Source: Actinomycetota bacterium
GTDB lineage: Bacteria; Actinomycetota; Actinomycetes; Actinomycetales; Cellulomonadaceae
Direction: 5' to 3'
DNA length: 8,090 nucleotides
Assembly (NCBI GenBank): GCA_018898235.1
Contig: JAHIJU010000109.1
Coordinates: 1 to 8,090 of the forward strand
In this document: in pieces, positions 1-6,214 of the stretch
Position numbering within the stretch: position 1 is the stretch's first letter
Layout: the number at the start of each line of letters is the position of its first letter
The notes under the pieces: generated by a model
What the model was told of the DNA's origin: nothing
Databases searched by the model: none
Seen by the model: only the letters and a program-made list of their open reading frames with translations
Made by a program: the position numbers and the translations under genes

Positions 1-1
1 C

Positions 2-712
2 AAGTACTGCATCTCCGGGGCGATGAACCTGCCGGCCTCGGTCGTCGAGCTGTGGGTGTCGGTGTCCGGCGGCCTGCTGGTCGAGGGGTACGGCATGACC
101 GAGGCCTCGCCGGTGTGCCTGGGCAACCCGTTCCACCCGAGCCGACGGTCGGGCACCATCGGCATCCCGTTCCCCAGCACCCTGATGAAGGTGGTCGACC
201 CCGACGACCCGACGCGCGAGGTGGCCCGGGGCGAGCGCGGCGAGCTGCTGATCAGCGGGCCGCAGGTGTTCTCCGGCTACTGGAACAACCCTGAGGAGAC
301 CACCAAGACGCTGCTGCCCGGTGGCTGGTTGCGCACCGGCGACCTGGTGACCGTGGACGAGGACGGGTTCACCACCATCGTCGACCGGGTCAAGGAGCTC
401 ATCATCACCGGCGGGTTCAACGTCTCCCCGTCGGAGGTCGAGAGCGTGCTGCGCGGGCACCCCGACCTGGTCGACGCCGCGGCGATCGGGGTCCCGTCGG
501 CCTCGGGCGGCGAGAAGGTCGTCGCGGTGGTGGTGGCGCGCCCCGGAGCCGAGATCGAGGTCCAGGCGCTGCGGGACTGGAGCCGGGAACGGCTCGCGGC
601 CTACAAGGTGCCGCGCGACATCGTCGTCGTCGACGACCTGCCGCGGTCGATGCTGGGCAAGGTGCTGCGCAAGCAGGTGCGCGAGGAGTACCTGGCGGCA
701 CACGCCGCCTGA
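2..712 (+). CDS. Acyl-CoA ligase (FadD-like, AMP-binding ANL family), C-terminal part, 5' truncated by window edge
   Basis: This is the last 236 residues of an ATP-dependent fatty-acid/acyl-CoA synthetase; the reading frame is open from base 2, so the Met codon at 23 is internal and the gene starts upstream of the window. ANL-superfamily motifs appear in order: YGMTEASP (fragment residues about 30-37, the A5 motif that contacts AMP and the acyl group), GELLISG and GYWNNPEET, WLRTGDL (A7, with the ribose-binding Asp), DRVKELIITGGFNVSPSEVE (hinge and C-terminal domain, A8), and the A10 motif SMLGKVLRKQV with the catalytic Lys at about residue 220 (codon 659-661). Nothing in the visible half is broken. 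Members make acyl-AMP and then acyl-CoA for beta-oxidation or lipid synthesis. The long- or medium-chain FadD class is my best reading from the YGMTEASP and VKELIITGG motifs; chain length cannot be read from this half. A GC-rich hairpin follows the stop directly. Confidence 0.93.
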   Translation, partial: KYCISGAMNLPASVVELWVSVSGGLLVEGYGMTEASPVCLGNPFHPSRRSGTIGIPFPSTLMKVVDPDDPTREVARGERGELLISGPQVFSGYWNNPEETTKTLLPGGWLRTGDLVTVDEDGFTTIVDRVKELIITGGFNVSPSEVESVLRGHPDLVDAAAIGVPSASGGEKVVAVVVARPGAEIEVQALRDWSRERLAAYKVPRDIVVVDDLPRSMLGKVLRKQVREEYLAAHAA

Positions 713-737
713 GCGCCCGCCCCGCCCGGGCGGGCGC
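713..737 (+). terminator. Terminator-like hairpin after the acyl-CoA ligase
   Basis: A perfect 9-bp inverted repeat (713-721 with 729-737, arm GCGCCCGCC) encloses a 7-base loop and begins at the first base after the stop codon. There is no T-run, as is common for actinobacterial intrinsic terminators. It separates the ligase from the next gene. All-GC palindromes also occur by chance in DNA this GC-rich, so function is inferred from position. Confidence 0.5.
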
Positions 738-802
738 CGATGGATGGCCTGCTCTCAGTGGGCAGATAGGTCGCTCCCAGCCGTGCGGGCGACTCTCGTT
801 CC

Positions 803-1867
803 ATGACCTGGTCGCGGACCCGCGTGGGACGGTATGGCGTGGCAGCAGCGACGGTGGCGCTGGTGCTGCTCGGCGGCACCGCGGGCGCAGTGGCCGCCGA
901 CCGGCTCCCGCGACCGCTCGGCGCCCGGACGTCCGCCTCGCCCTCGGTCTCGCCTCCCTCGGCCCTCGGTGTGGGCGGCGATCCGGCCGCACCCGAGGTG
1001 GCGGGTGCTGGCGAGCCCGTGAGCACGCCGTTCGGTGCCGTGGTCGACGGCGGGTCGGCGACGCCGCCCGGTGCGACGGCGGTGCCCGGTGCGACGCCGC
1101 CCGGTGCAACGGCGGTGCCGGTGGCCCCGGCCGCAGCGGTGCCGGTCCCGCCGCCGCCCGCGAAGACAGCCGAGGCCGCGCCCGTGACGCCGTCGGCAGC
1201 GGGGGGCACGTACCACGTCGTCGGACTCGGCGACTCGGTGCCCGCGGGCACGGCCTGCGGCTGCGCCACCTACGTCTCGTTGGCCGGACGGGCCCGTGCG
1301 GCCGAGCTCGGGCGCACCCCGGACGTCGCCGACCTGGCCGTCCCCGGGATGACGACCGCCGGGCTGGTCGATCAGCTCGCCGACCCCGACGTCGCCTCGG
1401 CGGTGGCCGACGCCGACCTGGTCATCGTGACGATCGGCGCCAACGACTTCGACCCGGACGACGTCTCGACCGATGCGTGCGCCGCACCCGGGCTGGACTG
1501 CTACCGCCCGCAGCTGGACGCCCAGGCAGGCGAGCTGGACACGGTGCTCGACACGATCGCCACGCTCGAGGCGGACCACCCCGCGACCGTGGTGCTCACC
1601 GGCTACTGGAACGTGTTCCTCGACGGGGACGTCGGCCGCGCCCAGGGGGCGGCGTACGTCGCGGCGAGCGATGCGCTGACCGTGGCCGACAACGCCGTCA
1701 TCGAGGCGGCCGCGGGGCGGCACGGTGCGACCTACGTCGACCTGTACGCGCCGTTCCGCGGGACCGGCGCGACCGATGACACGGCGCTGCTGGCCGCCGA
1801 CGGGGACCACCCCGACGCCGCGGGACACCGTCTGATCGCGCGGACCATCGAGGCCGCACTGGGCTGA
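803..1867 (+). CDS. Secreted SGNH/GDSL-family hydrolase (esterase/lipase-like)
   Basis: The product has 354 residues. Residues 1-31 look like a Sec signal peptide: basic RTRVGR, a hydrophobic stretch at about 12-30, and an AVA-A cleavage site after residue 31 or 32. A low-complexity Ala/Pro/Ser/Thr/Gly linker fills about 33-135 and contains a tandem peptide repeat. The SGNH catalytic domain follows: block I GLGDSV with nucleophile Ser145, block II Gly182 in VPGMTT, block III GAND with Asn214, and block V DGDH with Asp333 and His336. Cys152 and Cys154 (CGC) sit just after the nucleophile, and Cys226 and Cys233 lie in the insert, so disulfides are plausible outside the cell. The enzyme probably hydrolyses ester or acyl bonds on an exported lipid, polysaccharide or peptidoglycan substrate; the substrate cannot be read from sequence. 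The ATG at 803 is chosen because it gives a complete signal peptide. No Shine-Dalgarno is visible; GACTCT at 791-796 lies at -12 to -7, a weak leaderless -10 candidate. Confidence 0.9.
   Translation: MTWSRTRVGRYGVAAATVALVLLGGTAGAVAADRLPRPLGARTSASPSVSPPSALGVGGDPAAPEVAGAGEPVSTPFGAVVDGGSATPPGATAVPGATPPGATAVPVAPAAAVPVPPPPAKTAEAAPVTPSAAGGTYHVVGLGDSVPAGTACGCATYVSLAGRARAAELGRTPDVADLAVPGMTTAGLVDQLADPDVASAVADADLVIVTIGANDFDPDDVSTDACAAPGLDCYRPQLDAQAGELDTVLDTIATLEADHPATVVLTGYWNVFLDGDVGRAQGAAYVAASDALTVADNAVIEAAAGRHGATYVDLYAPFRGTGATDDTALLAADGDHPDAAGHRLIARTIEAALG
1061..1126 (+). repeat. 33-bp imperfect tandem duplication in the hydrolase linker
   Basis: Two adjacent 33-base units (1061-1093 and 1094-1126) encode TPPGATAVPGA and TPPGATAVPVA. 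The first 26 bases of the units differ at only one position, and the last few bases diverge. The unit is a multiple of three, so the frame is kept. It lies in the flexible Pro/Ala-rich linker between signal peptide and catalytic domain, where copy-number changes would be tolerated. Confidence 0.8.
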
Positions 1868-1876
1868 GCAGGTCCC

Positions 1877-1892
1877 GGTCGGGCGCTCGACC
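1877..1892 (+). terminator. Small hairpin downstream of the SGNH hydrolase gene
   Basis: A 5-bp stem (GGTCG 1877-1881 with CGACC 1888-1892) and 6-base loop lie 9 bases after the stop codon. There is no T-run. It is short and could be chance, but it is the only structure I see in the 70-base gap that could end transcription before the next gene's predicted promoter. Confidence 0.22.
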
Positions 1893-1925
1893 CTCGTGTG
1901 CACGGCACCCGCGGAGCCCGGCCCG

Positions 1926-1931
1926 TACCGT
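1926..1931 (+). promoter_or_regulatory. Predicted leaderless -10 element for the toroid-protein gene
   Basis: TACCGT matches the actinobacterial -10 pattern TANNNT and sits exactly at -12 to -7 relative to the A of the ATG at 1938, so transcription would start at the start codon. No Shine-Dalgarno is present before this ATG, which fits a leaderless transcript. There is no good -35 match, which is common for such promoters. This is a positional inference without start-site data. Confidence 0.42.
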
Positions 1932-1937
1932 GATCCG

Positions 1938-2873
1938 ATGGGCGTGCTCGCGTGGCTTCTCGACTCCGACCCCGCGCTGCGCTGGCAGGTGCTGCGCGAC
2001 CTGACCGATGCGCCCGCCGACCAGGTCGCGGCCGAGCGCGCCCGGGTGGCCACCCAGGGCTGGGGTGCCCAGCTGCTCGCCGCGCAGGCCGATGACGGCC
2101 GCTGGGACGGCGGCACCTACCGGCCCGGCTGGGTGGACGAGTCCCGGCCCTTCTTCGACGCCTGGACCGCCACCCACTTCAGCCTCCAGCAGCTCGTCGA
2201 CCTGGGCCCCGACCCGGCCGCGCCGCAGGTGGTGCGGGCTGTGGCGCGGGTGCGCGAGCAGGTGCGCTGGGAGCACGCGGGTGAGCCGTTCTTCGACGGC
2301 GAGGTCGAGCCGTGCGTCAACGGGATCGCCCTGACGGTGGCCGCCGCGTTCGAGCAGGACGGCGGGGCGATGGCCCGGACGCTGCTGGCCGGGCGGCTGG
2401 CCGACGGCGGCTGGAACTGCTGGGCGCCGGAGCAGGCGACGGTCTCCTCGTTCCACTCCACGATCTGCGCGCTGGAGGGGTTGCTCGCCTGGCAGCGGGC
2501 CGGCCACGGGTCCCCGGAGCTGGCGCGGGCGCTGGCGGACGGCCAGGAGTACCTGCTGGCCCGGGGCCTGTACCGGCGGCGGTCCGACGGCAGCGTGCCC
2601 GATCCGCGGATGACGATGCTGTCCTATCCGGTGCGCTGGTTCCACGACGTGCTGCGCGGCCTCGACCACTTCCGCCTCGCCGACCGTCGCGACGCACGGC
2701 TCGCCGAGGCCGTCGAGCTGCTCCGATCCAAGGCCGACGGGGACGGGCGGTGGAGGCTGGAGAACGTGCACGAGGGGCCGGTGCTGTTCCGGCTCGGGCC
2801 GGTCGAGGGCGGGCAGGACCGGTGGGTCACGCTGCGCGCGCTGCGTGTGCTCCGGTGGTGGGACGCAGGCTGA
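1938..2873 (+). CDS. Squalene-cyclase-like / prenyltransferase-like alpha-alpha toroid protein, function unknown
   Basis: The 311-residue product begins MGVLAWLLDSDPALRWQVLR, a start I associate with actinobacterial proteins annotated as squalene cyclase or prenyltransferase-like. It has recurring Gly/Trp turns typical of an alpha6/alpha6 toroid: DDGRWDGG at about 52-59, DGGWNCW at 156-162 and DGDGRW at 267-272, with helices between. It is about half the length of a real squalene-hopene cyclase and lacks the catalytic DxDD motif, so triterpene cyclisation is unlikely. Conserved-looking Cys126 (EPCVNGI), Cys161 and His173 could bind a metal or ligand, but that is speculation. No signal peptide or membrane segment is visible, so it is probably cytoplasmic. 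The in-frame GTG at 1896 would add 14 residues without similarity to the fold; the ATG at 1938 is preferred because it starts the recognisable domain and has a well-placed -10. True role unknown. Confidence 0.85.
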   Translation: MGVLAWLLDSDPALRWQVLRDLTDAPADQVAAERARVATQGWGAQLLAAQADDGRWDGGTYRPGWVDESRPFFDAWTATHFSLQQLVDLGPDPAAPQVVRAVARVREQVRWEHAGEPFFDGEVEPCVNGIALTVAAAFEQDGGAMARTLLAGRLADGGWNCWAPEQATVSSFHSTICALEGLLAWQRAGHGSPELARALADGQEYLLARGLYRRRSDGSVPDPRMTMLSYPVRWFHDVLRGLDHFRLADRRDARLAEAVELLRSKADGDGRWRLENVHEGPVLFRLGPVEGGQDRWVTLRALRVLRWWDAG

Positions 2874-3129
2874 GGGATCGCGGCCGGTCCGTCGCTCCGG
2901 TAATCGCCTTGGCAGGTGCCGGCAGGACCGCCACCATGGAGGGTTGCAGGGGAGGCACAGAACCTGGCAGCACAGGACCGACGGATGAGGAGCGGGCGGA
3001 TGCGTGGCACCGCAGCAGGGTGCGAGGTGGCCGATCCGGCCTGCTCGGGCACTGCCGTGCACCACCGATCCGTCCGCTGACCCTGCCGCCCGCCACCTGC
3101 GCGGGTGCACGACCCGATCCGAGACCCCC
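2874..3129. other. Intergenic region without a convincing gene
   Basis: This 256-base gap separates the toroid gene from the FBP gene on the same strand. Open frames on both strands through it have compositions expected of shadow frames. The only structures I see are minor: an 8-bp palindrome TGCCGGCA at 2917-2924 and a GGCCG/CGGCC hairpin with a 3-base loop near 3030-3045. No clear -35/-10 pair, riboswitch or tRNA is visible. The promoter of the downstream gene presumably lies here. Confidence 0.6.
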
Positions 3130-3633
3130 ATGCATCCCCTCACCGAGGCGCAGATCCGCGCCGGCTTCATCAACGCCTCCCGCCGCGAGGCGGCACAGGC
3201 GGCGCTCCCCGTCCTCGACACCCTCGACTGGGACCAGCTCGACTACCTCGGCTGGCAGGACCGCAAGGCGCCGCTGGCCGCCTACGTCGTGCTCGAGGTC
3301 GACGACGAGCCGATCGGCGTGCTGCTGCGCTCCGGGGATGCCGGTCGGGTGCGCCGCGCGGCCGTCTGCGCCTGGTGCGAGGACATCGTCGTCACCGATG
3401 ACGTCAGCTTCTACGTCGCGCGTCGCGCCGGGGCCCCCGGCAGGCGCGGCGACACGATCGGCACGCTCATCTGCACCCAGTTCGGCTGCTCGCGCAACGT
3501 GCGACGTCGCCCGACCCGCACCGAGGTCGGGACCGATCAGACGAACGCCCCCGAGCAGATCGTGCAGCGGCGCATCGCGGGGCTACGCGAACGGTCCACC
3601 CGGTTCGTCGAGGAGGTGCTGCGCACCCGGTAG
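3130..3633 (+). CDS. FBP domain protein: C-terminal treble-clef zinc finger of the FusB / EF-G-binding family
   Basis: The product has 167 residues. The N-terminal half (about 1-60) is predicted helical and begins MHPLTEAQIRAGFINASRRE. The C-terminal half carries a four-cysteine finger: C80-x2-C83 in CAWCED, then C115-x4-C120 in CTQFGC, followed by basic SRNVRRR. This matches the FBP C-terminal treble-clef domain of FusB-type proteins, which bind elongation factor G and, in staphylococci, release it from fusidic-acid-stalled ribosomes. Actinobacterial members like this are common and mostly uncharacterised, so binding to EF-G or the ribosome is inferred, and drug resistance cannot be claimed. 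The frame is open upstream to 3004, but the ATG at 3130 starts the conserved sequence; only a weak GAGA (3121-3124) precedes it. A strong hairpin lies 10 bases after the stop, so the gene is probably monocistronic. Confidence 0.87.
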   Translation: MHPLTEAQIRAGFINASRREAAQAALPVLDTLDWDQLDYLGWQDRKAPLAAYVVLEVDDEPIGVLLRSGDAGRVRRAAVCAWCEDIVVTDDVSFYVARRAGAPGRRGDTIGTLICTQFGCSRNVRRRPTRTEVGTDQTNAPEQIVQRRIAGLRERSTRFVEEVLRTR

Positions 3634-3643
3634 CCCCGTCGGC

Positions 3644-3663
3644 GCGCGTCGGCCCCGACGCGC
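3644..3663 (+). terminator. Terminator-like hairpin after the FBP gene
   Basis: GCGCGTCGG (3644-3652) pairs perfectly with CCGACGCGC (3655-3663). Realistically this is an 8-bp stem with a GCCC tetraloop (3652-3655), starting 10 bases after the stop codon. There is no T-run. The position and stem strength favour an actinobacterial-type terminator. Confidence 0.55.
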
Positions 3664-3729
3664 AGCGGGCCGCCGGACCGGGCGGGCCGTCGCCCGACCG
3701 GGTGACATGGACACGGGCAGCGGTCCGCC

Positions 3730-3758
3730 TTGGTGTCCCGGAGCGCGCGACGTGGGAT
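3730..3758 (+). promoter_or_regulatory. Weak candidate promoter for the diguanylate cyclase gene
   Basis: TTGGTG (3730-3735) and TGGGAT (3753-3758) are separated by 17 bases, with three matches each to the sigma-70-like -35 and -10 consensus. If real, transcription would start near 3765, which agrees with a GTG start at 3845, 3881 or 3908 and argues against the ATG at 3707. The matches are weak. Confidence 0.22.
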
Positions 3759-3907
3759 CTTTGCGCGCACGACGGTGGCCGCAGGCCGACCGCGACCGGA
3801 CGGCAGCCGGCTCCCGGTGCGTCGTGGTCGGAGCCGGGTCCGCCGTGCGCCGATCGTCGGACGTCGGCGGGCGGGATGCGGTGGACAGGCACGCAGGACC
3901 CGGCGCG

Positions 3908-4993
3908 GTGCGACGCCCGGACGAGCTGGCCGTGCTCGCCCGTCGCGTCGTGGCGCTCGGCATCGCGGTGTGCGTCCCGGTGCTGGTCGGCATCTGGTTC
4001 ACCGATGCCCGCAGCGACCCGTGGGTGCGCTGGGGGTACCCGCCGCTCCTCGTCTTCCTCGCGGCCTTCGCCTGGGTGCTGCTGCAGCGCTCCCGGTGGG
4101 CGGTCCGGGCGGCCCTGGTCACCCTTGTCGGGCTCGAGCTGTGGTGGGTGCTGGTCGCGGTAGGCCGCATCGCGCAGGCGCCGGACGCCGCGAGCGCCTG
4201 GGCCTCGTTGGCCCCCACCCCGATGCTCGACGTGGCGGTCTGCCTCGTCGTCGGCTTCCTGTTCCAGGCGCCGCGGACGGCCGCCCTGCACGGCGGCGCC
4301 TATGCGCTCGTCGCGACGGTGGCGATCGGCGCCGCGCTGCTCCGCAAGCCCGGGGCCGGTGACGCCCTCTGGCTGACGGTGCGCTACGGCGTCTACCTCG
4401 GGGTGTTCATCGCGTTGCTGCTCGTGCTGTCACGGGCCAAGGAACGCGTGGCGGCGGCGGTCGCCGACGCCGCGGCCGCGGATGCGACCGCGTCCCGGAT
4501 GCGGGAGATGGCCTACCGCGACGAGCTCACCGGCCTGGCGAACCGCCGCCGCCTGCTCGAGGAGCTGAGGTTCCAGGCAGGTCGGGTCGGCCCCGACCAC
4601 CCGGTGTCCGTCGTGTACCTGGACCTCGACCACTTCAAGGCCGTCAACGACAGTCTCGGGCACGCGGTCGGGGACCGGGTGCTCCAGGTGGTCGCCGAGG
4701 TCGCGACCGAGGTCGTCGGCCCGGGCGATCTGCTGGCACGGCTCGGCGGTGAGGAGTTCGTGGTGGTCGCGCCGGGGATCGACGGTCGCCGGGCGGCGCT
4801 CCTGGCGGAGCAGCTGCGCGAGCGGCTGCCGGATGCGATCGAGGCCGTGGTCGGACGGCGCGTCACGGCGAGCTACGGCGTGGCCGAGCTCACCCCCGGG
4901 CAGGACCCGGCCGGGGCGTTGCAGCAGGTCGACGCGCTGATGTACCGAGCGAAGGCGGCGGGCCGGGACCGGGTGGCGGCGGCGGAGGGGTAG
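3908..4993 (+). CDS. Membrane-anchored GGDEF diguanylate cyclase
   Basis: With the GTG at 3908 the product has 361 residues. About six membrane segments are visible (roughly 13-30, 43-60, 66-86, 108-120, 128-145, 158-176), then an Ala-rich signalling helix (177-203) leading into the GGDEF domain at DELTGL (205-210). Catalytic features are intact: DLDHFK with metal-binding Asp239, the ND/GH/GD stretch that follows, and the active site GGEEF at 280-284. Members condense two GTP into c-di-GMP at the inner face of the membrane. The inhibitory I-site should read RxxD at 271-274 but reads GPGD, so the Arg is lost. There is no EAL domain. The N-terminal sensor has no family I recognise. The start is uncertain: 3908 has AGGA 9 bases upstream, in-frame GTGs at 3881 and 3845 are alternatives, and the ATG at 3707 is disfavoured because the codons between are unlike the rest of the gene. 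Confidence 0.9.
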   Translation: MRRPDELAVLARRVVALGIAVCVPVLVGIWFTDARSDPWVRWGYPPLLVFLAAFAWVLLQRSRWAVRAALVTLVGLELWWVLVAVGRIAQAPDAASAWASLAPTPMLDVAVCLVVGFLFQAPRTAALHGGAYALVATVAIGAALLRKPGAGDALWLTVRYGVYLGVFIALLLVLSRAKERVAAAVADAAAADATASRMREMAYRDELTGLANRRRLLEELRFQAGRVGPDHPVSVVYLDLDHFKAVNDSLGHAVGDRVLQVVAEVATEVVGPGDLLARLGGEEFVVVAPGIDGRRAALLAEQLRERLPDAIEAVVGRRVTASYGVAELTPGQDPAGALQQVDALMYRAKAAGRDRVAAAEG

Positions 4994-4999
4994 CACCCC
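4987..4999. terminator. Hairpin at the convergent junction of the GGDEF and mannosyltransferase genes
   Basis: GGGGT (4987-4991) pairs with ACCCC (4995-4999) around a 3-base loop; the repeat spans the TAG stop of the + strand gene (4991-4993) and lies 8 bases beyond the stop of the - strand gene. It is short and has no T-run. It could slow polymerase from either side, but a 5-bp stem is weak evidence. Confidence 0.3.
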
Positions 5000-5007
5000 G
5001 GCCGTGG

Positions 5008-6210
5008 TCAGGAGATCTCGACCATGTTCGTGTAGTACCAGGTGAGCACGCCCAGCACGACCGCCATGGCGACCGGGACGGACCGGGCCAGCCACTTCGG
5101 GCGCTGGGCCAACCAGTCGCCTGCGGCTGCCAGGGCCGGGAAGGCCGCGAGCGCGTACCGCCCGGAGCCCATGAAGTCCTTGGTCCCGACGATCGGGATG
5201 GCGATCATCACCGCCGTGTACGCGGCGTAGCCCCAGCCGAACCGTCGCACGACCCGTGGCACGAGCAGCACCACGAGCAGGCAGATCACGGCCTGCAGAC
5301 CCAGGTTGAGTCGCAACCCCCAGGTCCCGTTCGCCAGGGACTCGAAGAACGCCTGCTTGAACCAGGTGGCGGGGCCGACGCCCTGGTCCCAGCCCGGCGC
5401 CGACTCGGTCTCGACGAAGGCGAGAGGGTTGCCGAACCTCGCCCACAGGTACGTCATCCAGGCGAGCAACCCGCCGAACGCGATGAGCACGGTCGCCTGC
5501 CGGGGGCGCACCCGGGTGACGGCCGCGCGCAGGTTCTGCCAGCCGCGGCCGCCCTCGTCCCGGGCGAGCATCTCCAGGGCCCGGACCGCCAGCCCGACCG
5601 CGACCGCGACGCCGAACGGCCGGCTGGCGACGGCGAGCGCACCCACCAGCCCGGCCGCGAGGTACCGGCGTCGGTCGACCAGCAGGAACGCACCCACCGC
5701 CAGCGCCAGGTAGGTCGCATCGGCGTACATCGGTCCGTGCAGGAAGAGCGAGTACGGGTAGGTGAGCAGGACGGCGATCGCGAGCACCGCCGACCGACGT
5801 GGCAGCCGGTTCCACACCCAGCGGCTGAAGAGCAGGACCGCCACCAGACCGCTGCCGACCGCGACCACCTGCCCGGCGATCTGGGTGCCGCCGACGAAGG
5901 GAGCCAGCGCCCGGGCGGCGAGCGGGAACACCGGGAAGAAGGCGATCGACGACTGGTGACCCGGGTGGTAGAAGTACCCGCCGGCCGCGATCCGCCAGTA
6001 CCAGGCCGAGTCCCACCGGTACCAGCCGTCCAGCCAGGGCAGACCGGTGTGGCCCATCGTCCCCGAGCGGAGGTGGACCACCGTCACGACGACGGTGAGC
6101 CCGAGGGTGATCGCCATGAACACCCCGGTGATGGGCAGCCATGGCCAGCGGGTCATCGTCGGACGGTGCGCGGGCGCGGCGACCTGGCGCGCGGCGACCT
6201 GTTGCGTCAT
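5008..6210 (-). CDS. PIG-V-like (GT-C fold) membrane mannosyltransferase
   Basis: The 400-residue product is a polytopic membrane protein with about nine or ten hydrophobic segments after a short N-terminal tail. Hallmarks of the PIG-V/Gpi18-like family are present: WYRWDSAWYWRIAAGGY (63-79), where Asp67 in the first large outer loop is the expected catalytic Asp of a GT-C enzyme, then SSIAFFPVFPL (87-97), YADATYLAL (162-170), and GSGRYALAAFPAL (348-360) near the C-terminus. Such enzymes use polyprenyl-phosphate sugars at the outer face of the membrane. Bacteria lack GPI anchors, so the acceptor here is probably a lipid glycan, lipoglycan or exported protein; mannose as donor is family-based inference. 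The ATG at 6210 is chosen because AGGAG lies 4 bases upstream; the open frame continues to 6474, but that extension is hydrophilic and low in complexity. It is divergent from the transporter gene and convergent with the cyclase gene. Confidence 0.88.
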   Translation of the reverse strand: MTQQVAARQVAAPAHRPTMTRWPWLPITGVFMAITLGLTVVVTVVHLRSGTMGHTGLPWLDGWYRWDSAWYWRIAAGGYFYHPGHQSSIAFFPVFPLAARALAPFVGGTQIAGQVVAVGSGLVAVLLFSRWVWNRLPRRSAVLAIAVLLTYPYSLFLHGPMYADATYLALAVGAFLLVDRRRYLAAGLVGALAVASRPFGVAVAVGLAVRALEMLARDEGGRGWQNLRAAVTRVRPRQATVLIAFGGLLAWMTYLWARFGNPLAFVETESAPGWDQGVGPATWFKQAFFESLANGTWGLRLNLGLQAVICLLVVLLVPRVVRRFGWGYAAYTAVMIAIPIVGTKDFMGSGRYALAAFPALAAAGDWLAQRPKWLARSVPVAMAVVLGVLTWYYTNMVEIS

Positions 6211-6214
6211 GACA

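Noticed and set aside
755..2116. A 453-codon open frame on the - strand opposite the SGNH hydrolase gene.
   Set aside because: The + strand protein has a signal peptide and all SGNH blocks; the antisense product is Arg/Gly-rich without motifs.
1938..2873. A genuine squalene-hopene cyclase and hopanoid locus.
   Set aside because: The protein is half the needed length, lacks DxDD, and no hopanoid or isoprenoid genes are near.
2917..2924. Palindrome TGCCGGCA in the toroid-FBP intergenic region, considered as an operator.
   Set aside because: Only 8 bp, expected by chance in GC-rich DNA, and there is no regulator gene or second site nearby.
2312..3907. The in-frame extension upstream of the diguanylate cyclase, open back to 2312 and suggesting an 893-residue fusion.
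   Set aside because: The extension overlaps the toroid and FBP genes out of frame and is low-complexity Arg/Ala/Gly sequence without any recognisable domain.
713..4993. The + strand run of hydrolase, toroid, FBP and cyclase genes considered as one operon or system.
   Set aside because: Gaps of 70 to 274 bases, terminator-like hairpins and separate promoter candidates point to independent units, and the functions do not connect.
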